Below are positions 8,743 through 16,575 of a DNA stretch of 23,658 bases, piece by piece. This DNA is from a virus. The notes under the pieces were generated by a model that saw only the letters and a list, made by a program, of their open reading frames with translations, was not told the DNA's origin and ran no database searches. The position numbers and the translations under genes were made by a program. The stretch covers positions 1 through 23,658 of IMG/VR virus record IMGVR_UViG_3300035070_002719. One strand, 5' to 3'. The number at the start of each line of letters is the position of its first letter. Position 1 is the stretch's first letter.

Positions 8743-9150
8743 TTATAGTTTTTTAGTTATTTCGTGAGAAGGGCTCGGATCTACCTTATAGCCCATTCTT
8801 TTATGCGTATTTGTTAATTGCTTATTTCTACCTATCGTAAATATGTATTTGCTTCCTTGATCTTTACAAACTTTTTCAGCTGTGCTTATTAAAAGCTCAA
8901 TAGCTTCTTGCCTATTACTTTTTCTGTATTCAGGGTTAGATACTATCCACTCTAATAAAACAGCTTTAGAATTTGTAAAATATATAAAACCAGCAACAAC
9001 CGGAATATCATTGCTATACACAATTATACCTCCAGTTCCGTTATCTGGTAAAAAATCTTTAGGAGGATGTTGCCATCCTTTCCAATTAGACCACCAAGAA
9101 ACTAATGTATCCCAATCAGTTTCTTGTAGCTTTCTAGTACTTAATTCCAT
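8743..9150 (-). CDS. GNAT-fold protein, T7 gp13-like
   Basis: 135 residues with the look of a GNAT acyltransferase: a strand with the pattern VLLEWIVSNPEYR (64-76), a following helix (EAIELLISTAEKV, 82-94), then KYIFTIGRN and a final TNTHKRMGYKV motif (113-123) that resembles the closing strand-helix-strand of GNATs. The acetyl-CoA pyrophosphate loop, normally R/Q-x-x-G-x-G/A, is poor here (R76-K-S-N-R-Q), so enzymatic activity is doubtful. T7 gp13 is of very similar size and, as I recall, has been grouped in the GNAT fold clan; it also sits just before genes 14-15-16. I therefore infer a virion-assembly role rather than free acetyltransferase activity. An active modifying enzyme remains possible. 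Confidence 0.72.
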   Translation of the reverse strand: MELSTRKLQETDWDTLVSWWSNWKGWQHPPKDFLPDNGTGGIIVYSNDIPVVAGFIYFTNSKAVLLEWIVSNPEYRKSNRQEAIELLISTAEKVCKDQGSKYIFTIGRNKQLTNTHKRMGYKVDPSPSHEITKKL

Positions 9151-9160
9151 TTAATTTAAT

Positions 9161-10540
9161 TTAATACGCGGACTCTACATAATTAGAGGATACCGCAAAT
9201 AATTCTTTTGTGCTACCTAAGTTAGTTGTATCATCTGTTTTCATTTCAACCGTAGCAAAATAACCTTTTATACCAGTCATAGCGCTCCCGAATACAACTT
9301 CATTTGCTTGAGCAATAGTGTTATTCTTTATAATCGCGTGGTATTTATTTTCTTTCCGAGTAAAACCAGCATTGTATAAAGGCTGAACAACGGCAGCAGC
9401 TCCAGTGTTAGGTGTAGGCGTTGCTGAGTCATAAGTACCCTCTAATCTACTATGAATAGAAGAGCCTATGTCGCTAAAGCTATTTATAGAAGTTACTTTC
9501 CATCCATCACTACCTTCGTAATTTATTGTTTGAAAGTTTTTGGACACAGACGCTTTAGGATTAAACACAAACTTAACGCTAGAGTCAAAAGCTACGTTGT
9601 AAAATGTATTTTTACCCGTAGATGTGGGGTCGTTAAAGTTATGCACGTACAAGCTGTTGCTATTTGTAGTATAAAACATGTTCTTTAAGTTAAAAGCAAA
9701 ACTTGGCTTGTAAGAATAAAGACTAGTCCATCCGTTAACAGAATCGTCAAAAGACAACGTTTTATAAGCTATGCTATTATTAGCAGATTGTAAAGATACA
9801 ACATAGTTTTTGTTATGAACATCAAATCCTCCGATAGCTTTACCTTTAGCGGTTGTGCTATCTAAGTTAATAAGGTTATCCCTAAAAAAGTCTTTCATTC
9901 CATATGCAGAAATTTCTGTAATACCGTCTCTAGAAAGTCTTAAGACTGCGTTTCTGTTTTTGTCTGTAAAATACTTTCTATAACCGTATACAGCAAAACT
10001 TTCAGGGTTTGTACTTATGCCGTAGTTCCCAGCATAAGAAACCACTTGTCCTATAACCATTGCACCTGAAGTTGTTATAGCCGTTCCTTCAGCTGAGTAA
10101 ATAGCATCTTTGTCTATCAATGCTTTACTAACTTTGTTTTCTTGGAATATTATAAGGTTTGTATCTTCTGCGTATAGTTTTTGAATAGTACCGTTAGAAG
10201 GGTCTAAGCTTCGTGTTATATCTTCGCCTACTGGAAACTGATTCGTATTGTTTATATCTGTTCTACTATTATATATTCCTGAATAAATTAACCCATTGCC
10301 CAATAAAGAACCTCGGTTTGTTTCTTCAACTATATAAGCTTTTGCTCCAAAGTCTACACTTACATTGTTATACCCTCCTCTGATTCTAGACTCTTCAACG
10401 TACCAGTTTCTATCAGGGTTAGCTTGGGCATTTGTCGCGTATTTCCACACAGGTCTAGCTTCGTTAACCGTCCCCGGTTCATCTACTACTTTGCTTAGTA
10501 TAAAAGAATTAAAATATTTTACTTCTACTATTGCTGCCAT
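9161..10540 (-). CDS. Tail nozzle/hub-type protein (459 aa)
   Basis: 459 residues, beta-rich, with no signal peptide or membrane segment. Blade-like repeats of short strands are visible, for example LIIFQENKVSKALIDKDAIY (about 128-147) and AVLRLSRDGITEISAYGMKD (about 197-216), a pattern that fits a beta-propeller or nozzle wall. The short-tail nozzle in T7 is gp12 and in P22 gp10. Here the propeller-like character is shared between this protein and the 1043-residue protein two genes upstream, so the nozzle may be built from two polypeptides. It lies 10 nt upstream of the GNAT-like gene, at the boundary between tail and internal-virion genes. Assignment as a tail protein is fairly safe; the exact part is inferred. 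Confidence 0.78.
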   Translation of the reverse strand: MAAIVEVKYFNSFILSKVVDEPGTVNEARPVWKYATNAQANPDRNWYVEESRIRGGYNNVSVDFGAKAYIVEETNRGSLLGNGLIYSGIYNSRTDINNTNQFPVGEDITRSLDPSNGTIQKLYAEDTNLIIFQENKVSKALIDKDAIYSAEGTAITTSGAMVIGQVVSYAGNYGISTNPESFAVYGYRKYFTDKNRNAVLRLSRDGITEISAYGMKDFFRDNLINLDSTTAKGKAIGGFDVHNKNYVVSLQSANNSIAYKTLSFDDSVNGWTSLYSYKPSFAFNLKNMFYTTNSNSLYVHNFNDPTSTGKNTFYNVAFDSSVKFVFNPKASVSKNFQTINYEGSDGWKVTSINSFSDIGSSIHSRLEGTYDSATPTPNTGAAAVVQPLYNAGFTRKENKYHAIIKNNTIAQANEVVFGSAMTGIKGYFATVEMKTDDTTNLGSTKELFAVSSNYVESAY

Positions 10541-10555
10541 ATATTATTTTTAATT

Positions 10556-11386
10556 TTAGTATCCAGATCTATCTGCATCCGTACCTGCTATTCTAAATAG
10601 TTGAATATACTGCTCTTGATATTCAATGGTTAAAAGATCATCTTCCACAGCAAGAAAACGAGCTCTTGATTGACCTGTTGGGTCACTAAGACTATTAAAA
10701 ATTTTATTGTCTATGCTAAGAGAGTCAGTAGAATTAACCCCACCGGTTCCACTTCTGGATGAAAAACTCATAAGCCTAGTTGAAGCTGAAATTATAGTGT
10801 TTAATTGACTGTGATTTTTAAAGGTATTATCAGAGTTTTCAGTTAATTCAAAATATTGGCCAACTCCAGACGTAGAACTGTATTTTGCTCTAATGGGTCC
10901 GTTGTAAGTAACATCAACATTGTTAGAGCCTATAGTAATTGTCCAAGTATCCCCTTCAGTATATCCAACGCCTGGAGATATTACTTCCATTTTTGTTATA
11001 ACATTTGAAGCAACTGTAATTTTTAAATGCAACAAAGTGCCTTTATTAGCTGGATCATAAAAATCATATTCACCATCACTAGATCCTGGTACACTGATAG
11101 TGCTTAATTGGTATATATTGCTTCCAACGCTAGGGCTAGACTCACTTTGTTTTTGAAAAAAGTCAGGGTTATAATATAAGTCTTTTACAGTAGCAGAAGC
11201 AGCGTCGGGTCCTCCTTTTATTATACCAGCATAAATCATAACAGGTGCATAGGTAGAAGCTGTCATATAGTCTTTAACTATAGATCTAACATTAGAAGCG
11301 GTTATAGCTTGAGAGGTATTGTCGGCCATTTGACTGTCAATAGCGTCGTCTATTTGTTTTTTAGTAAATGTTTTTTGTGTTGCCAT
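10556..11386 (-). CDS. Tail appendage/fibre-like structural protein with GSGYxxGD motif
   Basis: 276 residues. The N-terminus (about 5-45) is helical and polar, a possible attachment segment. The middle is beta-rich and carries SPGVGYTEGD at 137-146 within a segment (about 120-152) that closely resembles a repeat in the adjacent upstream 1043-residue protein. The last third is Ser/Thr/Asn-rich. Such motifs are common in phage fibre and appendage proteins, so a role in the tail periphery or receptor contact is the best inference. It lies between two nozzle-like genes, 9 nt after the first and 15 nt before the second. No enzymatic motif is seen. A tail-tube collar or chaperone role cannot be excluded. 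Confidence 0.75.
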   Translation of the reverse strand: MATQKTFTKKQIDDAIDSQMADNTSQAITASNVRSIVKDYMTASTYAPVMIYAGIIKGGPDAASATVKDLYYNPDFFQKQSESSPSVGSNIYQLSTISVPGSSDGEYDFYDPANKGTLLHLKITVASNVITKMEVISPGVGYTEGDTWTITIGSNNVDVTYNGPIRAKYSSTSGVGQYFELTENSDNTFKNHSQLNTIISASTRLMSFSSRSGTGGVNSTDSLSIDNKIFNSLSDPTGQSRARFLAVEDDLLTIEYQEQYIQLFRIAGTDADRSGY

Positions 11387-11395
11387 TTTTATTTG

Positions 11396-14300
11396 TTAAA
11401 GATTAAATGCGTTTGTAAATTGCGCGGAATCAAATTCTCCTCGTGTAAAGTCTATTGCTATAGCCTCAGTGTCTGTAAGTCCTCCAGCGTCTGTTAAGAC
11501 TAGGTTCAAATTAAACACAGAGTTTGGTGGAAATGAATTGTTGTAACTGTAAGTCAATTGCCAAGTATCGCTCTGATAGTAGCTTACGTTGAAAGTAACC
11601 GCTCCGTAACCACTACCACTCGAAGGGTCTATTGTTATTGAGTTCAAACCGTTGTCAAAAGTCCAAGAAAGATCTCTTGTAGTGCCGCTAAACGCTCCGT
11701 TTACTCCTGTAAAAGTTACAATAGGATTAAGCATACCTAAATAAGTAGTAGGAACAGTTATAGGCGCTATAGTAGGAGCTACGTTGCTTAATTGCCCTTG
11801 TAAAGTCAATGTTTTTGTTACCGGTACGGCTGGCGTTGAATTAGTTACGCTAAAGTTAAAAGTATATTTTTCTTTTGTAATAGCGTTAAACCCATAATAA
11901 AAAGTATTAACGGTTGTTTCTACATTGTACCCGGCTACGCCGTCTCCTGTCAGTGTAAATTCAGAAGTACGATTTGCACCCGTGCGGTCTATAACGCTGA
12001 TCAAAGTCATTGTAGAAGTAAAATTTTGACCTGATGCGTTAATAGGTTTAAAGCTTGTAGATGAAATATTTGTACCTGTATTAGCCGCTTCGGTTAATGT
12101 AAAATCAAAGTTTTCGAAGTACTTAGGATCGTCAGGGCCGCTTGCTCTAATAGCTTGGTTTAGCTCGCTAATAAGACCAGTGGTAGACGTTTCCCAGTAA
12201 ATGTTAAGTAACGAAGAAACAGGTTCGGTCTCTAAAACACCTAGAGTTATACTAGTGTTTGTGCCATAGGGCTTTCCTATTACATAAGGTGTTAAAAATT
12301 TTGCAATTAAAGGATTTGATTCAGCTTGATAAACAGCAGGGTTTGCGGTTTGATCACTACCAACTAAATCGTTTAAAGTAGAAATTGTAGATACAAAAGA
12401 GCCTTCATTTGTAACATTAAACATTTCGTTATAAATGTTAGTAGAAGGAGGCGGAGTATCTACTCTAGGATAAAGAATAGCGTCGCTGCTAAATTGTTTT
12501 TGATCTGGCCCTACTTCCTCTAAAGATCTAGGTACTTTATTTATATTATCAGAAATAAGTGATATAAAAGCAATATTTTGTTCTTGAATGTTTGCTCCGC
12601 CGCTTCCTTCAATATTACCTGAAACTATATCTGGAACATAAACATTGTAGTATTCCTGCTCTGTTTGCTTAACAACAATTTTATAAGAATACCAACCTAA
12701 AGGGTTGCTTTCTGATAAAGAAGTTACTATTAAACTCCCTTGTGATCCACCTGCGCCAACTAAACCGATTACGTCTCCAACATTATATCCAGAACCAGGT
12801 GTTGAAACAATCGCTCCGTTTATAAAGCCATTAACAACCGTTATAGTAGCCTTAAGACCTGTGCCGCTGCCTCCACTTGTTACGATAGTATCGTAGGTGC
12901 CTGCAACATAACCGCTACCTCCACCGCTAACAGCTAAATTTTCTACATTTCCGCCGTTAGGCTCAACATATAAACCAGGCTCTCCTGTTTCTAAAGGATT
13001 TCCTAGCTCTGTATAAGGGTTTCTATTACTGGTTATTTCTGACGAAAACAAAACTTTTAATGAATCCCCATTAAAACTTTTTGGATCTAGCTTTTTGTAG
13101 GGAGAATATATAGTAGAACTTCCATAATCGTCTCCGCCTTGAGGTGTTAATGTTAATGTGTTTTCTGCTAAAATCACTCCAGATTGTCTTCCATATCTAT
13201 CAGATAAAACAACACCTACCTGATAGTTTCTGTTTTCCTTAACTGTTTGTTCTGGATATTCTTCTAAAGCTCTGCTCGTATCGGTAGAACTAACAGGTAG
13301 TTTTTCTGAAACATTAACAGAGTAATCTAATCTAGCAGGAGCGGTATGCTTGTTAACATAATTACTGTAAACTATTCTATTACCTATAACTTCTTGCCCA
13401 AGTGCTTTTACCGGTACCTTATCGTATACCCTAGTTGATTGGCTAACTGGTAAAACCTTAGCGGGCTTTGTTGATTGGTAATCGTAGTCGTGGTATAAAT
13501 TTGCCCCTGTTAAGTCGTTTAATCTTACTTCGTCTACTACTTTTATTGCGTTTGAATCTGATTCTTTGTAAAGAATTTCTATTTTAGAAACTTTAAGTTT
13601 ATCGTTTAACTCATTTGCTTGGTACTCTAGCGGAATTATTAGTTTAATATTATTAACTTTATTTTCCATAAACTTGACGACTGTACTTTTATAAGCGTCG
13701 TCTTCGTCGCTTTCGGTTAGCGCCACTGGAGTTCCTCCGTATTTGTCTATAAAACTACCATCTTGCTTAGGTATAAATGCTATTTGCGTAAACGGAGCCA
13801 TTATAGAGTATTCCCCGTCATTAAACTGAAATCTATAACTAAACCTTACAAATCTGTCATGTATAAAGTCTGCGTCTCCTGGATAGTCAGCATTGTAATC
13901 TGGGTTATCTGTTGTCCCGTCAGGCAATTTGGCACTTGAAACATCTTTCATTGTTGTTTTATACACGCCTGATCCAGGAGAAGTTTCTTCAAACATCTCT
14001 ATGGCTTTAAAAGGCGCATACTTTGCTACAGAAACGTGGTCTTCTGTAGAGTAATAAGTGTTGTCGTTAAAAGCTGTTTGAACATTTATTTTTCTAGGTT
14101 GGTTTCTATTGTCTGTCCAAAAAAGCAAATCTTCGATCATGTTTATGCCATAAATTGGATGCGTTTTAGATAAGTTTAAAAACGATCCTTGAAGCAAAAC
14201 GGTTAATGTTTCCGTGAGTGTGTTGTACACGTGTACTTTACAGTTAGCTGTTTGTGGAGCAAATTCGCTAAAGTTGTCATGATCTGTTGTAAATAAGTAT

Positions 14301-14527
14301 ATAGAATTATTAACCTCGCTTACAAAGTACCCTATAATAGTATCGTTAGGGTTTGCGCTAGCTAAAAGATTATTACCTAAAATATTTTCAATAGCCCCTA
14401 CGTCATTTTGCTCGGAGTTAGAAACAGATATGTTTAAGCCTTCTCTATACTCGTTGCTAGGTATAAGTCTATCGTCTAAGTCCTGGTTCATTTTAGAACC
14501 AAGAAAGCTATTTTTAACTTCTGCCAT
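11396..14527 (-). CDS. Tail nozzle-like protein with repeat and Ig/cadherin-like C-terminus
   Basis: 1043 residues, beta-rich throughout. The N-terminal part (about 1-170) reads as strand-turn-strand blades: NDLDDRL-type opening, an IIGYFVSEVNNSIYLFTTDH blade, then one ending in LLFWTDNRNQPRKINVQTA. This pattern fits the propeller of short-tail nozzle proteins (T7 gp12, P22 gp10). Two tandem units of about 41 residues, with GGGSGYVAGTYD at 535-546 and PGSGYNVGD at 577-585, form a Gly-rich insertion. The last 270 or so residues are Thr/Ser/Asn-rich and end with a VLTDAGGLTDTEAI segment like Ig/cadherin-type adhesion folds. The likely role is the distal tail channel with surface-exposed adhesive modules. 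The next gene starts 9 nt after the stop. Confidence 0.8.
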   Translation of the reverse strand: MAEVKNSFLGSKMNQDLDDRLIPSNEYREGLNISVSNSEQNDVGAIENILGNNLLASANPNDTIIGYFVSEVNNSIYLFTTDHDNFSEFAPQTANCKVHVYNTLTETLTVLLQGSFLNLSKTHPIYGINMIEDLLFWTDNRNQPRKINVQTAFNDNTYYSTEDHVSVAKYAPFKAIEMFEETSPGSGVYKTTMKDVSSAKLPDGTTDNPDYNADYPGDADFIHDRFVRFSYRFQFNDGEYSIMAPFTQIAFIPKQDGSFIDKYGGTPVALTESDEDDAYKSTVVKFMENKVNNIKLIIPLEYQANELNDKLKVSKIEILYKESDSNAIKVVDEVRLNDLTGANLYHDYDYQSTKPAKVLPVSQSTRVYDKVPVKALGQEVIGNRIVYSNYVNKHTAPARLDYSVNVSEKLPVSSTDTSRALEEYPEQTVKENRNYQVGVVLSDRYGRQSGVILAENTLTLTPQGGDDYGSSTIYSPYKKLDPKSFNGDSLKVLFSSEITSNRNPYTELGNPLETGEPGLYVEPNGGNVENLAVSGGGSGYVAGTYDTIVTSGGSGTGLKATITVVNGFINGAIVSTPGSGYNVGDVIGLVGAGGSQGSLIVTSLSESNPLGWYSYKIVVKQTEQEYYNVYVPDIVSGNIEGSGGANIQEQNIAFISLISDNINKVPRSLEEVGPDQKQFSSDAILYPRVDTPPPSTNIYNEMFNVTNEGSFVSTISTLNDLVGSDQTANPAVYQAESNPLIAKFLTPYVIGKPYGTNTSITLGVLETEPVSSLLNIYWETSTTGLISELNQAIRASGPDDPKYFENFDFTLTEAANTGTNISSTSFKPINASGQNFTSTMTLISVIDRTGANRTSEFTLTGDGVAGYNVETTVNTFYYGFNAITKEKYTFNFSVTNSTPAVPVTKTLTLQGQLSNVAPTIAPITVPTTYLGMLNPIVTFTGVNGAFSGTTRDLSWTFDNGLNSITIDPSSGSGYGAVTFNVSYYQSDTWQLTYSYNNSFPPNSVFNLNLVLTDAGGLTDTEAIAIDFTRGEFDSAQFTNAFNL

Positions 14528-14531
14528 TCAA

Positions 14532-15782
14532 TTAGTGTTTTATTTGTTTAGATTTACCTCTCATAACTTGGGTAATCTCTGAAAGTTTTATATTAGAAAG
14601 TCTAATTTTAGCATTTCTTAATTTAGCACTTTTATCTTGTTTTAATCTTCTTACTACATATTCAGGTTGATTTGCTCTTCCGGCAAGAATAGAGTAGCTT
14701 ATATGAGCGTACATAGCTTCTTCCGCCATTTTTGGAAGTTTCGTGTCCATGTCATAAGCTAGTCCATCTGAAACATACTCAAAGATAATAATTTTGTCTA
14801 CCAGGTTAGCTGAAAAAGATATTTTGCCTTCTCTTTCGTTTATAGTAAACCATCCGTTATTATTGGCTTGTTGAGGTTCTAGCCCGTATCTTTGACCATA
14901 AGCTCTTGAATTTTCATTATCGTAACCAGGATAACCAGAAAAAGTATTACTTTCTAAAGAGTCTAAATTTTTTAAATCATTATTAGCCCATCTACTTTCT
15001 GTAATAGAATTTGTTGTTATGTTATTGTTATATTGGTCTTGCTCTACTAGTCCATTTGCTCCTTGTTGCAAGGATTCGTAAGGATTACTAGTAAGGGTAG
15101 TAGGATATATAACATGCTTGACGCCGTCTAGTCCAATCCATGACATTTTTACATACTTTACGTAGTCTTGCGGTATTACAATACTTAGGCTGTTTGGAAT
15201 AGACAGCTCTTGAGACTTAATACTTTTTAAAGTGTCATAACTAAACTCTTGTAACCCTCGCTTAGCGTGAAATATAACGTCTGTTCTTTTAACACTAGGT
15301 ATTAGCTTACCGGTGCCTACGTATCCAACAATAAAGTTGTTAATAATATCGTTAAGAGAAACATAAGCGTAAGAGCCGTAATTGTTTTCTACCGTGTTAC
15401 CTATAGCTCCGTTTATAGTAGGACTAGCTCCGTATTCTCCTCCGTCTGCTCTTTTTAACTGCACAGCTATTACCTCTGTGTTTGTTGGAGCAACGCTAAA
15501 TGTAATTTTATTTCCAACAACAGCGTAACCGCTAACTTGTTCTACATACGTATTTTTCGCGCTTCCGTTAGTTCCTTTATATATTTTAAAATTATTTAAA
15601 GAATAGTTTGCGCCTAAATCATAAAATAATAAATCTGTATCAAAACTAGTAGTAAAAGACAAAGTTGCCCCGTCTCCTTCAAAGTCTTGATAGCCTCTAT
15701 AGTATTGCGTGTTATTTTCGCTAATCAATCCCGGATCCTGATTGTAATTATTTGCGTTTCCGCTTGGAGGTGTTATGGCCAT
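14532..15782 (-). CDS. Head-completion/tail-tubular candidate (T7 gp11 / P22 gp4-like) with extra N-terminal domain
   Basis: 416 residues. Residues about 138-235 (beginning SLNDIINNFIVGYVGTGK) and 345-416 (helical, ending in a basic tail QVMRGKSKQIKH) have the helix-rich character of head-completion or tail-tubular A proteins such as P22 gp4 and T7 gp11. Residues about 33-112 form a separate beta-rich unit (starting DFEGDGATLSFTTSF) resembling a domain seen near the ends of phage fibres, apparently fused to the connector part. An Asn/Gln-rich stretch lies at about 236-310. The protein would sit between portal and nozzle, matching its place before the 1043-residue nozzle gene. The two genes are 4 nt apart. 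Assignment rests on pattern and position. Confidence 0.78.
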   Translation of the reverse strand: MAITPPSGNANNYNQDPGLISENNTQYYRGYQDFEGDGATLSFTTSFDTDLLFYDLGANYSLNNFKIYKGTNGSAKNTYVEQVSGYAVVGNKITFSVAPTNTEVIAVQLKRADGGEYGASPTINGAIGNTVENNYGSYAYVSLNDIINNFIVGYVGTGKLIPSVKRTDVIFHAKRGLQEFSYDTLKSIKSQELSIPNSLSIVIPQDYVKYVKMSWIGLDGVKHVIYPTTLTSNPYESLQQGANGLVEQDQYNNNITTNSITESRWANNDLKNLDSLESNTFSGYPGYDNENSRAYGQRYGLEPQQANNNGWFTINEREGKISFSANLVDKIIIFEYVSDGLAYDMDTKLPKMAEEAMYAHISYSILAGRANQPEYVVRRLKQDKSAKLRNAKIRLSNIKLSEITQVMRGKSKQIKH

Positions 15783-15787
15783 TTATA

Positions 15788-16510
15788 TTAGCTTTTTTCG
15801 TTAATGTTAGTTTGTTGCACTTGGCTAGTAGCTGCTTGTACTATATTAGGGTCTCTAATAATAATACCTGCATAAGCTAGTATTCTTAAAACCAACTCTA
15901 CTTGCTCAGAGCTGTGAAGCCCAAAGTCTACAGAAGGATTGGTTGGTAAGTTTACTGCGTTAAATATAAATTGACCAACTGACCCAACTGAATAATTCCA
16001 TTCGGGGCTAGCTGGTTTTGAAATGTAATCAAAAAGTATATTTTGAATAGCATTGTTAGACTCTCCTGAAAAAGGATCTAATTGTATACTATTATTTTCT
16101 AGTAAATACACAGGGTAAGATAAGGTTGGTTTAGTAATAGGTGATTTTTTCAAGTTGTAGTATTCGTTTCTCGAAACTCTCTGCACCTCTATTTCATTCA
16201 TAGTAACGGTACCTAACACGTGAAGATTAGTAGGAAACGCTGCTATTCCGTTTGATGTCGGCGTAACGGATTCGCCGTAGTTTTTAAATAATGATATTTT
16301 TTGGTCTAAATAAGCTACTCTGTCCGCATAATCCATATCGTTTTGCGGGACTCTAGTCAATTGATTAAGGTCTTCAAAGTATTTTTCAAATATTTCAAGC
16401 TGAACTTGAGTACCTACTTTATTAAACTCTTCAGGCGTCATGTAACCACGCTGCTCTTTGTTAAGTATTAATAAAACTGTTTTATATACAGTATCTACGC
16501 TTATTGCCAT
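15788..16510 (-). CDS. Connector/adaptor-type structural protein
   Basis: 240 residues. The N-terminus is helical, with NKEQRGYMTPEEFNKVGTQ (17-35) followed by a helix running through EIFEKYFEDL. A beta-rich middle and a C-terminal helix (about 200-220, VELVLRILAYAGIII) follow. I recognise this general pattern from structural-module genes of marine and Bacteroidota phages, placed between capsid and tail-tubular genes, but I cannot name a characterised family with certainty. The position points to a head-tail connector, adaptor or collar protein. The start lies behind a 65-nt structured leader, and the gene is followed after 5 nt by the 416-residue gene. No catalytic motif is seen. Confidence 0.75.
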   Translation of the reverse strand: MAISVDTVYKTVLLILNKEQRGYMTPEEFNKVGTQVQLEIFEKYFEDLNQLTRVPQNDMDYADRVAYLDQKISLFKNYGESVTPTSNGIAAFPTNLHVLGTVTMNEIEVQRVSRNEYYNLKKSPITKPTLSYPVYLLENNSIQLDPFSGESNNAIQNILFDYISKPASPEWNYSVGSVGQFIFNAVNLPTNPSVDFGLHSSEQVELVLRILAYAGIIIRDPNIVQAATSQVQQTNINEKS

Positions 16511-16525
16511 TTATTTTGTTTTAGT

Positions 16526-16572
16526 GTAATATAAAGGGGACAAATTAATTATCCCCTTATATTTTATATTAC
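16526..16572 (-). promoter_or_regulatory. Structured RNA leader before the connector gene
   Basis: On the minus strand an inner stem AAGGGGA/TCCCCTT encloses an 11-nt loop. An outer stem GTAATATA/TATATTAC closes it, with a 6-nt bulge on the 5' side. The structure fills most of the 65-nt gap between the 280- and 240-residue genes and ends 15 nt before the ATG. No T run follows, so it is unlikely to be an intrinsic terminator. A transcript-processing site, an mRNA-stabilising hairpin or a translational control element would fit. Confidence 0.5.
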
Positions 16573-16575
16573 GTG

